The notes beneath the pieces were generated by a model. That model was not told where the DNA came from. It made no database searches and saw only the letters and a program-made list of their open reading frames with translations. Of a stretch of DNA of 64,000 nucleotides, positions 13,001 to 24,409 are shown one piece after another. How positions within the stretch are numbered: position 1 is the first letter of the stretch; the number at the start of each line of letters is the position of its first letter. The translations under genes and the position numbers were made by a program. Source of the stretch: Tigriopus japonicus (lineage: Eukaryota > Arthropoda > Copepoda > Harpacticoida > Harpacticidae); the NCBI GenBank assembly GCA_010645155.1, contig CM021320.1, positions 4,277,590 through 4,341,589 of the forward strand, in the 5' to 3' direction.

Positions 13001-15910
13001 CCTGGAACTTTGGACAGGAGTACTAATAACGGTACTACCGTACCGGGTCAACCCAGTCCGCCCTCATCAGACACTCGAGGTGAAGTGGAGGGAAGTTCGG
13101 ATAACAATTCCCCACCCACCAGTGTCATTCAAGGTTGCAATAACATGGATGGACCGTGGAACAAGGCCTATGATTGGCTCAAATCCACAACCACTGCCAC
13201 GGCTAATGGCAACGGAACTTCCGGAATGAAAAAATGGGATAGTCACGGAACCATGTCCAAGGAGTTCCTCTCTCACCATGAGGAACTCAATTCGGACAAG
13301 TTCCATCCCAAGTATGCTCATACTGGATCTCGCAATGGACTCTTTGACAATGGATTCCCGTCCCTTGATGAAGAAGTCCTCTACTTGAGGTCCCTCCGTC
13401 GAACGGGCGATGGCAATAGTCAATCCTCGAGTGGAGGCAAACCAAGCGATACTTTATCGGACGATGTTCCCGTTCTCCCCCTGATTCCGTCACAAAAACC
13501 AATGAGTCGTGGCTCGGACAAAGATCAGACACCTCCGTTCCTTCCTTATGATGTGCTTCTTCGAGATCTCACTCAAGCGAAGAGGCAGCTGCTTGAACTT
13601 CAGAATCTGGTGAGAGGAATTTCCTTCTTCACTATTCAACAATTCCATTTTTTGTCAACCCATGCTTGAGACAACTTCCAACGGCAAAAAGGCGTTAAGA
13701 AGCTCATGTGGTTGAATAAAAATCAATGAAGGGGGAATTCAAGCAGAAAGTTGGCTGGGAGCGCAGAAAATAACGAATGTTTAAAAAAATGCCAAATGCA
13801 ATGTAGGGAGACCAAGATACCAACCACAAGTCTAAAATTTTCACTGGCAGCTTTTCTTGGTCAAATATGCACTCCTTTGCCGGAGGATAATTTCTAGAAA
13901 TGCCGGTTTTACAAGCTAGGATTTATTGATGGAGCAACTTCTAAACTGCTCGTTAGGAGTTTTAGTGATCCCCCTTCGAGATCCATAATTGTTCAGGAAA
14001 ATCGCCTCTTGGTGAAGCAATAACGCTTGATGCGCCTAATATATTTTGTACATTAATACAAATCATTCCTGTTCAATAAGTTTGCTTCACCACATGTAAA
14101 CCATTAGCAGGATTGCGGAAGAAGAGGTAACAATCATTTCCAAATGCAATTGCTAACCCGCCACATAATTTGCTCTCATTTGCTACGCCATGTTCAATGC
14201 GCCTTGAAGAACGCCATAAAATCGGATTGTCGAGCTAAAATTCTTCCACACATTTTGACAGACCATATAAGACCTTTGTAAAACACATATTGAGAAATAA
14301 CTTCTTTCTTTATATTACTCCAAACCCACTCCAGCTCAGCTTACGAGGGCGTCAAGCCAGTCAATCTGGAATCCCAACTAATCCCATTAAGCTCAAGCAT
14401 GCTCTTGAGGATGATTCTCGTCCTCATGCCCTGGGCCCACTTTGTTGCTCCACATTGGAAGCTGAAATCCAGGCCTTAAGAGAGGTTTGTCAACGATTGG
14501 CATTTTGGCATGGATCAGGTTCATTTCTTTTTGAGAGCGAGGTCTTCATTCTCTGATTCCACATGCACACTTGCTTGGGCGTTATCACTCTACGGATCAT
14601 GTGGCAACCCTTGTCACTACTAAAGACACTGACCAAGACCTTAATTGGGCTTACTAAAGTGACGACTTAAAACATCCTTGGCTATCCGTAGTCTTCTTGC
14701 CCGCAATGGCTGTATCTGAAAATTCAGCCAAGGTTGAAATAATTCATCTTTCATCTTTTTAGGAATGTTCTACGTTGGAGAATTCTAAGCATATGTTGAG
14801 TCAGGAGCTGTCTATGAAGGAAACCACTTTGGGTCATATCAAGGACTCTTTGCTCAGATCCAATATGGCCAAGCAGGGTTTGGAACAAGAGAAACGGGAA
14901 CTCATCAAACGTGTTCAAAGTCTGGAATCATCCATGAGGAACCATGTTAATAGCAACGATAACTCTTACCATCAGTCCTCATCGCTTATTGAACATCACG
15001 GGTCGTTCCAACAAAGCAATAACACTTCTAGCAAGACCTCTTTGGCCAAACTTCAACTAGAAGAGTTTATCCAAAAGAGCAAACAACTTGGTAGTGATCT
15101 CGCCTCTCTCTCATCAGAAAACACGGTAAATCATTATCAAATCTGCCTATTTTAACTTTAATCATTCTCATTAAAAACTTGATTTTAGGCCTTGAATTCC
15201 GAAATAAGGGCTATGTATGAGGAAGAGGTGACTGTGGCCAAGGATGCAATTGCTAATCTTAGAACCAGTTTCAAGTAAGTTTTCTTCTCATCCTTTAATA
15301 TCATCAAATGTCAACATCTAATTTGTTTGGATTTCAGTAATTCAGATCCGAATCAACACATATTGGACACATTGGAACAATGCATCTCTGTGATTATTGA
15401 GAAGATGCAAAATATGGATGCCAATGAAAAGCCATCCACCACAGCCAACAGCAGTCGTCTCAGCTCACTTGACTACAGAATCAACAATAATGAGGGTAAG
15501 TTTGATGTGCAATTCAGAAACAATTGTGTGAACTTATTTGAATTATTTGAATTGTATCACGTTTACAGGAAGATCCAACCCAATCAGCCCGATGGTGCCC
15601 TCTACAACTAAGGTGCTTTATTTCACGAATCGCTCAGTAACTCCTTTTATGAGCACCCTAAATAAACCCATCGGAGAAATTAGGCTCAGAGATTTCAAGA
15701 ATATCTTTGACCGACCGGGATTCTTTAGGTTCCACTTCAAAGCCTTGGACCAAGAATTTGGAATGGTCAAAGAAGAGGTACAATCTAACCTTGATGGTTC
15801 TTACCCCGTTAAGTATCAACCATTTAATTGTTCCATTTCAGATTACCTTGGATGAGGCCATTTTGCCCGGGAACGAGGGCAAAATTGTGGCTTGGGTTGA
15901 AGAGGAATAG
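7045..15910 (+). CDS. DIXDC1: Dixin (DIX domain-containing protein 1) homologue, 11 coding exons
   Basis: Dixin is a cytoplasmic Wnt-pathway regulator that polymerises with Dishevelled and Axin through its DIX domain. Exons read in frame: 7045-7250, 9879-10124, 10184-11271, 11524-11844, 12081-13609, 14335-14484, 14763-15125, 15189-15274, 15338-15495, 15569-15777, 15842-15910, giving about 1474 residues. All introns are GT-AG and phases agree. The calponin-homology domain lies at about 468-576 (WTQQLQAYIAWVNSQL, then RIRMHQISSKEILEGNLKAV) and is split by an intron. A coiled coil runs from about 1115 to 1370 (LLRDLTQAKRQLLELQNL). The DIX domain is at about 1396-1472 (TKVLYFTNRSVTPFM, FRFHFKALDQEFG, EGKIVAWVEEE). 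Human Dixin is about 680 residues; the extra length here is Asn/Ser/Gln/Pro-rich sequence before the CH domain and in the CH-coil linker. The start chosen is the first ATG of MFKWK, but the exon is open back to the acceptor at 6938, so an upstream start is possible. Identification is firm; the N-terminus is less so. Confidence 0.93.
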
Positions 15911-15984
15911 CCCAATCCTCTCACCCTCCTCTTACTGTGATACCAAATTAGCACTCTTGTTGACTGTACAAAACGCATCTGAAG

Positions 15985-15990
15985 AATAAA
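15985..15990 (+). promoter_or_regulatory. Poly(A) signal of Dixin
   Basis: AATAAA lies 75 bases after the Dixin stop codon. Only about 150 bases separate this stop from the stop of the convergent gene on the other strand, so the two 3' UTRs probably abut or overlap. Confidence 0.7.
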
Positions 15991-16063
15991 TTTCATACTA
16001 CTCTGTTGTTTTAGCCTATGTGTCTTCTTGTTCAAAGATAATGCTAAATAGTTAACGACAGTT

Positions 16064-16896
16064 TCATTGGGTCTTCTTGGGGGATGCCATTTGCCCAGAA
16101 CGAATAGTTTCCGGCGGGTTATTGGCGTAGAGCAAGAAGATAACTGACAGTGTGACCAAATTCATGTAGATCTGGATGATGAATCGATCTGAGCGAGGAG
16201 AGTTGGTGAACACGCCCACAATGGGGAACTTGGACACATCTTTCCCATAAAGGGTCTCAATGGTTTCGAAAGGCATGCCGAATAAGAACCGGGGCACAAC
16301 TTGGATCACTTTGCCACCTTCTGAGCTAACTTGAGCAATAAAATGGTTGTAAATTCCCCAATCGGCTCCACTGCCAGCGGGTGCTGTACGTTCCACTGTC
16401 AGAGCCTTTTTTGAGCTTTCTTTCACATGGATCACGTACTCCGGGCGATATTCCATGTTCATAACCACCTGAAAAAGACTTGATTATATTTGTGGCTTGA
16501 AGAATTATTGCATTTTTGTGCCAACCTGAGATCCCTCGACATTGAGATGCTGTTTGGAGTTGCCAAATATCACTTCTGGCGCGAGATGAGTATCTGTTTT
16601 GGTTGGATTTGTGTCATTGACAAACAGCCTCCACTTGGTCCAATTCTCAACCGTGAGCAAACCATCGGCTGAGGCTGCTCGTTCTGCACCACTTAGGCTG
16701 GTTTTTGTCAAGCTAAACGGGTTAAATCCCTTATTGGTTGTGTGTATTGTGATGACTGTACAGTAAACAAGTGACCTTACACGTCATGCATGATGTCAGG
16801 ATGAGGTTGGACGATATAGGGCGTCACCATGTACCAAAATGTGACAGAGCCCACAAAGAAGAGGATGGATACCTTGGAAAGAGTCACCAAATTCAT
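16064..16896 (-). CDS. Predicted two-pass membrane protein, unknown function
   Basis: Three exons on the minus strand: 16896-16783, 16729-16526, 16468-16064, about 240 residues. The second intron is clear (donor after GGATCTCAG, acceptor CTTTTTCAG). The first is only 53 bases and less sure: the donor is GTGTAAG, and the in-frame acceptor ends AATAAG with a weak pyrimidine tract. The N-terminus has a membrane segment (VSILFFVGSVTFWYMV) and the C-terminus another (MNLVTLSVIFLLYA). Between them lies a roughly 170-residue soluble part with NDTNP and ENWT glycosylation-type motifs and a conserved-looking stretch GADWGIYNHFIAQV. This suggests a loop facing the ER lumen or the outside, with both ends in the membrane. 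I do not recognise the family. It is convergent with Dixin. Confidence 0.7.
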
Positions 16897-17363
16897 GGTG
16901 TGGTTTGTGTATTCTGAAATGCCTGATGAATTGTTACGCTCTACTTGATCTGGTCCTTGACTGCATGATTGATAACGGGCAGAATAGAAGCAAGATAACC
17001 CCTAGACCCTACATACGTGCAAAGCTAATCAATACTTGACATTACTCATTGAAAGCAGGAATAGCAACTTTCCCGACGAATAATCAGTAATCAGGAAGAT
17101 GGTTGAATGTTTTAGAGGAGGGAAAGCTGGGGGTAAAATGTCAGGACAACATCATACCTTTATGGAAATTGCACTTTACACTGTTTGTTTCAAGGATATC
17201 ACGTGCACTAGCTGCTTGTGTTTGGGCCTAAACACACTGTGTACACTCTTGTGGTCTACCCTGTTCAAGAGGCACTATTTAGGATTGTCAACAACATACA
17301 AAACGCAGAGCAGAGCAAGGCTCAGTTCATGCTCTTGTGAGAGAAACACTCACGACTGACGAG

Positions 17364-17371
17364 AGTGAGAG
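17364..17371. repeat. Target-site duplication, left (AGTGAGAG)
   Basis: The eight bases AGTGAGAG directly precede the CAGGGCTGCCAG terminus and recur at 18648-18655 after the other terminus. An 8-bp duplication is the hallmark of hAT transposition. Confidence 0.9.
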
Positions 17372-18647
17372 CAGGGCTGCCAGGTAATTGGAGACCAAAA
17401 ACGCCAGATCGCCCTGTCAAAAACGCCAGATTTCGAAATTCTCCGCCAGATTTTTTTCAAAAAACCGCCAGAATAACGCCTGATTCCAGTTCCTTCATTA
17501 TGCGTTTGTTCTAGAGGAGACATATCATGCACTAACCTTTCATCAATAAAGATAGCTGAGTTGAACTTATCAAGCATCCTTCGGGTTGATCCAGTTTAAT
17601 AAGACACATTTTTCGCACACATTTGCTCTCATTTAGATAAAAAGAGACTTTGAATTTGAGTTTATCAGTAAGACCAAATAAGACAAAAAATAAAGCAAAC
17701 CACCATCATATTCAAGCTAATAATCATGAGTGTGAAACTTTCGAAAGGTTTCGTACCCTAAAAATGTGCTTTTGTAAGTAGTTGAAATATTTGGAAATAT
17801 GGTGTATTATTTGTTTGGCCTTTTACCCATATATTTACAAAGTTTGATTTTTTGGCATTTCTTGCACTTCATTAGCCATGAATTAGCCAACAGAAATGCA
17901 AAACTGCATTTTTTACATTTTTTGTTTTTGCTCAAAAACTTTTCAATTTCTTTGACAGTTGAGTTTGTCACTGCAATAAATTGATTTGCCATTCCAATAC
18001 ACTTTGTTTACCATTCAAGCATTTATCTTTTCATCCCAACACACTTTCTTTACAATGCCAGCACATTTTTTTCCAATCTAGCGCATTTTGCTTGTCCCTT
18101 TTTCAGCTTGAAAAGCATCTTCTTTTTGCTAAAATCTTCAAGCTTACCAATACTAGTTTCAACAGCCCAGCACTTTCTTATATTAATTATAAGATTTAAA
18201 TATCAAGATGTATAAGTGATGATTATTATAAGCGCTGCTTTTGGTTGTTTATCTGAAATTGCTGGAAAGTCAACATAAAAAAGAGAAAAACGAAAGAGAT
18301 GGCCCAAAAATGGTCACATTATTTTTTGTAACTAATGTAACTTTGAGCTCTAGCTCTCTTATGCTGAATTCTGCTAGAACAGTGTGACACTATTGTGTTT
18401 CTACTAATCCTACAAATCAAAGAAAATACGCCAAATTTCACGATTTTCAGTTAAATACCGCCAGAAACTTGTCAAAATGTTCTTCCCCGCCAAACAGAAA
18501 TTTCCCAACGCCAGACTGTAACGTAAACCGCCAGAATACCGCCAGATTTTTCCGTCCCGCCAAATAAAAAATTTCGCCGCCAGACGAGGCCTCAAACCGC
18601 CAGAAACACCAAAATCTGGCGGGCCAAACCGCCATCTGGCAGCCCTG
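17372..18647. mobile_element. Non-autonomous hAT-type DNA transposon, 1276 bp
   Basis: The element starts CAGGGCTGCCAG and ends CTGGCAGCCCTG, a perfect 12-bp inverted terminal repeat, and is bounded by the 8-bp direct repeat AGTGAGAG. Both ends are crowded with copies of CGCCAGA or CCGCCAGAA (roughly 17400-17480 and 18430-18640), resembling the subterminal motifs bound by hAT transposases. No transposase frame is present: the middle is AT-rich with only short frames. It must therefore have been moved by an enzyme supplied elsewhere. Its perfect target duplication suggests a fairly young insertion. Confidence 0.9.
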
Positions 18648-18655
18648 AGTGAGAG
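18648..18655. repeat. Target-site duplication, right (AGTGAGAG)
   Basis: This is the second copy of the 8-bp duplication flanking the hAT-type element. It is identical to 17364-17371. Confidence 0.9.
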
Positions 18656-19967
18656 CCTGAGAGGTACAAAATGGAGGGTGCGGCAAACAGGCTTCGCTAG
18701 GGAATGTGGCGAAAAAGAATCACTCAACCTTTCTAACTTTGCTGTAAACATTCAGCAAACACATTCAAGAATTCAGAAATTCAATGGTGCAGCAGGTTGC
18801 CTCTCATATTCTGGTTCTTTAAAGATATTGCGTTAGGTATTTGACAAGACCTAATTTGAAAATTTAAGAAAGTGCTAATTTGGCAGGACTTGGTCAAAAA
18901 TAAGCCATAATTCCCATTAGAAGTTTAGGACAAAGGTCGGTTTCTGTCTCCCATTTGGGCCCTGTTACACAGTAAAAAAGTCACCCTCTGCGAAAATATT
19001 GAGAACTTCGTTTTACCATCACAAGCAATTTCGTCTCTGAAAGTAATATTCGAGAAAATATCAGGTTTTTTAATGGAAGATGTTTAACAATTTGAAAGTG
19101 ACTTGAAAATTCAAAGGAATCCTGACTAATGCAAACCACACGTAAATACACTCATGAATATTTTGTATAACCCAAAATGTTGGATCAATCTTTCAGCGTC
19201 GTCAATTTCTAAACTATTCACAAACATCAAACGAACTTTGAAAGTACACTTTTACATTTTCTGACAAATTTAAAGTTTTTTTGACCACCCACAATGTTAG
19301 CTGTCAAAGCCACGGTGTTCAAAAAATAAGTCATATAAAAGGTCATTTGAAAATAAGTCTGAACAATAAGGTCATAAAGAAATTTAGAAAACATGTAGGA
19401 AGACAAGATAAAAGGTATGAGGTAAAATGTTCGCAATGAAAATATTTCGAAGTAGAAATGGTCTCGATATTAATGTCTCAACTTAGTAAATTCGATAACA
19501 TTAATGATATTAAAATTTTCACTTACTAAAACAAATGAATTTGTAGAGATGAAGGCACTTAATTGAAGGGCAGCAGACCTAAGCCAGAGTTCTGTTAGTC
19601 GGCACAGGAACCCCTGAAAGGGGTGGACACGAACTCCGATTTTTGAAAAAATGGTATGAGGCCGAGGCTATATTTTGACACAATGTCATTTATTCCTTAT
19701 TAACGAGTAAAACTGTTGAACATGCATCTTGAAAGAATTCAGGTTAATTTTTTTGTTAATATTTATTGACTAATTGTTCTTCACCTTGATTTTAGAGGTC
19801 CCAGCACTCCTTTTACTCGTCTCATGAACTTTAAACATTCAGCTCTCCAAAGGATTTTAGTCTTCTTAACAATCAGGAAAATACATAGATGGAATCTTGC
19901 TTCACCCATTAGTCCAACTTCTGTGAAACAATGCTAAATAGAAGTATCTGTGGTTATATCTGGAGGG

Positions 19968-20189
19968 TTACTCCTCTTCCATCCTCATCAGCACCTCCAC
20001 GACGCAGGAACCATTTCTATAGGAAAATGAAGGAATGAGAATAGTCTCATTTTGAAACAAGATGGAGTCCAAGTCGGAGATGCTGTTGGCTGTAACTATT
20101 GAATGGCACTTTTGACGGTTCTGGATCAGATCAGCCATCTGATCCGGATTGGAATTGGAACAAAGGCAATCACGACGTCCTTGTGACAA
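19968..20189 (-). other. Candidate terminal exon, unknown
   Basis: This minus-strand frame of 73 codons ends in a stop and has a less biased composition than its AT-rich surroundings. It contains cysteines (DCLCSN, KCHSIV, GSCVVEV) and the segment ANSISDLDSILFQNETIL. A possible acceptor (TTTTGTCACAAG) lies at its start. No upstream exon that joins in phase was found, so it may be a lone exon, a pseudogene fragment or chance. Confidence 0.25.
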
Positions 20190-20624
20190 AATAAGTGAAA
20201 AACATGAGGATTAAATCCTGGATTGTGGATTTGATTGAAATTTTCTCAAGTCTTGGGGATCAAGAAGGTCAGGACCACGCAGGACTGGGGCTAAGGGTCC
20301 TTCAGGACCAGAGGATCATGTCTTTTCATTGCAGGGATAGGCTCTACGTGCTTGATAGGGGTTTCATTGATCTTCTTAGTTCTTAGATCCCTTTGTCCAG
20401 GAATAAACAATCTATTTGAGTCAAAAAATCCACACAATTCAATCTTGGTGGGAGCATTTCATTCTCAAGACTTTGAGAGGGTCCATGTAATCCGGGTTAG
20501 ACTGTCAGATCACCAATTTGGGCTGACTGAGTCAAAAAGCAAATCAAAATATTGAGCCCATCCATTGCTAGTGGCCACATCTGATATGTTTGAAAGTCAT
20601 CTTAATTTGTTCTTCATTTGATCG

Positions 20625-21205
20625 AATTCTTGACACTGAGGACTTCTTCTTTCTTTGTTCCATGTGGACCTTAATGCGAACGCAGATTCCTCTTGGAAAG
20701 GAACCAAATTTACCCCAGAAACTCTCCTCCGGATCAAAACGGGGATTTTTATCACGCTCATCCATTAGACAACTTGAACAACCTAAGAATATCTTACCTG
20801 TCCTTGAATTATCCTGAACTAAAAGACACAACCATATAATAAAAGAAATTCGAGGATGGACCATCGTTTACAGAACAATCCCAAGGTGACACAACCTAAA
20901 AACAAACTTGATTTCATACAAAGTTTGGCATGTGTTAGTTAAGTTCAGGATAATACATGGATGGGTTCAATTGTAAGTTCAAAGATATTAATAAGACGTT
21001 CAAATCGGATAATAGATAAGCTCGGAAAACCCCGCTATTTTGTTGTTGATAATTCAAGGAATGGTAAGATATTCTTAAGTTTTTCAAGTTTTGTAATGGA
21101 TGAGCGTAAAGAAACTCCCCGTTTTGGTCCGTGGGAAAGTTTGTTCTTAATCCTTTTGCGCAAAAGAGGAATTTGGGCTCAGATTCCCGTCCATATTCGT
21201 TCTTT
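20625..21205. repeat. Inverted pair of diverged related segments
   Basis: The reverse complement of about 20625-20850 aligns with about 20985-21205 on the plus strand. Shared blocks include GATAATTCAAGGA, GGTAAGATATTCTTA and ATGGATGAGCGT. Both copies are open in the corresponding frame and give similar peptides (DNSRTGKIFL against DNSRNGKIFL, followed by MDER and PRF). They may be ends of an old repeat or remnants of a duplicated exon. The family is not recognised. Confidence 0.5.
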
Positions 21206-22295
21206 TTGCTGTAGTTAGGTCTATCACTTCCGAAGATTGTAGCCGGTAACCTAGTCATCATCAGACTTCATTTGATCACTTTGATCGTCATCTTGTGGAA
21301 AAGACACCTTGTGGGGGGTTCATTCGCACTCCATGATGTGGTCATTCATTCATTCACTATTTCATTCACTCGTTCTTGGCTGAACTTAATGTCTTCGAAA
21401 CACCCACATCAGACTGATTTTGGGGCGTGGGGTTGACCTTTACCAAGGCCAGGACTTGGCTGGACCCGCTTGAAACACAGAAAACCCCAATTGGCGCACT
21501 ATCTTTTGGACTTTGGTCGATTTCCGTTTGATTTTCCACTCCCAACATGGCCGTTTGTACTTCTTGTTTACTTACGAACTCTCGGCCTCATCCGTGTGAG
21601 GTTGCGAGCTAGGAAATTCCGCTAGTTCGTATCCAGTATTTATACTATTATATAGGTTATCCCTGGTCGGCATGACCAAACAATTGACAAAGACACATAA
21701 AAACATATTTATCTCAAATGCCATTGTATTTGCGCTTGAGAGAATGAATTGAGAGAATGAATCATGAAAAGGAATGAGTATACAGTACATTACATTTTTT
21801 TGTTTTTGTTTGAAGAAACTCTCAGAAGTGAGTCATTTACTTGTCCCTCTCAGGTCATGTGACTTATTTACGGTAACCTTTTTTACCTTATGACTTTTTA
21901 TCTTGTGACCTATTTAACCACCATCAAAATCACACACTTGTCCGTAGGTCTTGCCTAAACTAAGACCTGTAAGACTAAAACTTCAATTATTTAATGGGCA
22001 TGTTAAAGAAACGAAAAAAAAATCGTGATATGAAGTTAAAACACAAGAATTCATCTCCAATTGGAAAATAAAGTCCCCTTGGCAAACAAGCAATTACAGT
22101 ATATGAACTGCAAACATAGTTTGCTCCTCTCCTTTTCATTAATTAACCATAATTGAAGAAATCTTTTTCCCGCCACTAATTTTACGACAACAAAACGTGT
22201 CAAGATTGCTTTAAGTTTTTTAAAGACCACAAGCTGAAAAACATGAGATATTCGGCGCTTCCGAAACTAAGGTACTAAACTAAAAAAGACTTAGA

Positions 22296-22301
22296 TTTAT
22301 T
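22296..22301 (-). promoter_or_regulatory. Poly(A) signal of the small secreted-protein gene
   Basis: AATAAA on the minus strand, about 95 bases after the stop codon at 22397. It supports the placement of the last exon. Confidence 0.65.
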
Positions 22302-22396
22302 CAACAGCAACCATTTTACGGCACACCATAACTGACAATATTGATGAAAGCCTGCCGTCAGTCTGCATGGCCAAATAACAATACTGATTTCCTTCC

Positions 22397-24406
22397 TCAC
22401 TTCATGAAGATGGTCATGAAAAACTTGGCCACTGTCATTGGATTCACCAAACACGAATATCTGCAAAATGATAAATAAAACGTTATTTGTCATTTTCAAA
22501 GATGCTCATTTTCCATTCCACAAAGCAGAATTGTAAAGGTGGTAGAAAAGTCCAAAGGTTCTTTAGCTGAAATGTTCGTCTAACTCTCCGCTTTTCCGTA
22601 AAACCGCTTCTCTCTATCCAATTAATGTTAGTGCAATCACTCCCAAAGGTTCATTTTGCGTTTGCTGTTGATATACTTTAATATAAACTTTTTAAAGTAC
22701 AAGTGACCCCTTTATGCGATTCCCTGAAAACTGGCACCAAAATATGAAGAGGAAATGCGGAATTAGAAAAGTGGAAAAGCGTATCACAAACATATCAGCT
22801 TTCATCAATATGAGGCTGATGAAGCTCATATAGGGATGAAAATTAATGCTCAGAATGCATTAACAAAGATTGACGATATAACTTAAACGAGCAATTGAAA
22901 GTTTAAAAAAGATTCTTCCATGTTTGTCTATTTGTTTTTTGCCTGAGGTGGATTTTGCTTAAAAAGTGAAGAAGTTGATCACACAAAGGTTTCATTCCTC
23001 TTTTTTTTAACTTTCGACTAGCACAAAAAATCCCTTAAAGGCCTGTGATTGTCAAAAAATATTGAAAGAATGTAAACTCTAGCAGAGACACCAGATTTTC
23101 ACCAAATAGAAAGACAAGAAAAATTTTGTACCCAACGCACTGAACTCAAACTCTTTTTTTCATTTTAGTGTTTTCTCTATTTTGAAGCAAACAAGAAAAG
23201 TGTCGTCTGATCAGAGTAAGAATATTAGTCTTACATCATGAAATTAGTCAAATTACAGAATTTGTCCAAATAAGCAAAAACTAAAAGCTAAGAAATATAA
23301 ACCGGACTCCATCGAACATCTTTCGAACTTCAGGCTGCCGTCATTGTTGCAATACGCAATATTTACAAAACATCAAAAATGTCTAAGATCTAAACAAAAT
23401 GATGGAATCCTTTCCATTTTGTTGATCTCAAAAATAAAAACAAGAAGATTGATTAAAGTTCCTGCTCTCAACAAGAGGAAACCTTCCATTTCTGTTCCAA
23501 GACTGAGAATAACTCAAAAGAAAGTGAAGTCGCCTAGGTTTTGCTTTAGTCACAGAATATCATTTTTAGTATTTTTTTTCTCAGTAAAACCTGACTAAGA
23601 CGTCCCATAAGAAAGCTTGGGAGGTAAAAATACTGAAAAACACACCTCAAAAATTGCACTACAATACTTCAAGACCGAGAAAAACGTAACACAAGAAGAG
23701 ATTTCTTTGTCTTACTCTCCAGTCAGAGTAAGTATTCCATTGACTTTTAAACCCATTAGGGACACCTTTTCTATCCACCTCTAATATAAATGGTAACTAT
23801 CCATTTCCATGGAAAAAATACTCGTGGCTCGCTCATGTGGCCAGAGGTCGTTTGAAACCCCTATCTGTTCCAAATATAACCCTGCAAACTTGTGACCAAA
23901 AACCATTAAAAAGAAATCATGATACTTACTCTGCTGTGCATTCCTCACGAGCTTTGCCTTTTACTGCTGCCATCTGATACAACGTCAAATCTTCTTCGTC
24001 CGAGTTATGAGAGCTGAAGGAAACGAAAAAAAATAAATACCAAAAAATGTTTTTGACCATTAACGCAAATGAACCTTTACCCAGGAAACATAAGAACCAA
24101 AGGCAAGGCAATCACTCCATAATCATCATAACGGGCGTGAGCATCGCACACCGCCAATTGACCGCACTCTTCTAATCCCCAAGATCGAGCCATAGAACTG
24201 AAGCTTCTTTGAACAAAGGCAGGATCATCCAATGATTCGCCCAAGGCCAAAGGAATCAAGACCGATGCAGCCACTCCAGCAACTGCTAACAAACCCTTTT
24301 GTACCGAAGATGACGACTCTCCAAGAGATCTTTTTGTTTCGTGTGATTGTTCGCCCAGAATGAGACCGATAAAGAGACAGAAAACCGCCAAAGAGTACCA
24401 CTTCAT
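22397..24406 (-). CDS. Small predicted secreted cysteine-pair protein, unknown function
   Basis: Three minus-strand exons, 24406-24081, 24013-23930 and 22460-22397, join in phase with GT-AG introns into 157 residues. The start MKWYSLAVFCLFIGLILG is a typical signal peptide, probably cleaved after Gly18. Residues 37-56 form a second hydrophobic stretch (LLAVAGVAASVLIPLALG) that could be a membrane segment or a buried helix. Cysteines come as two CX5C pairs, C81/C87 (ECGQLAVC) and C134/C140 (ECTAEYSC), separated by a stretch containing LTLYQMAAVKGKA. The layout resembles small secreted proteins of arthropods, but I cannot name a family. The 1.5-kb second intron holds nothing recognisable. Confidence 0.72.
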
Positions 24407-24409
24407 TTT

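Larger units (their letters stand above)
18656..22290. other. AT-rich intergenic DNA with no firm gene
   Basis: Short frames only. Two places look slightly gene-like: a 73-codon minus-strand frame at 19968-20189, and a pair of related inverted segments at about 20625-20850 and 20985-21205. Both are listed separately. The rest shows no domain, RNA gene or repeat that I can name. Confidence 0.5.
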
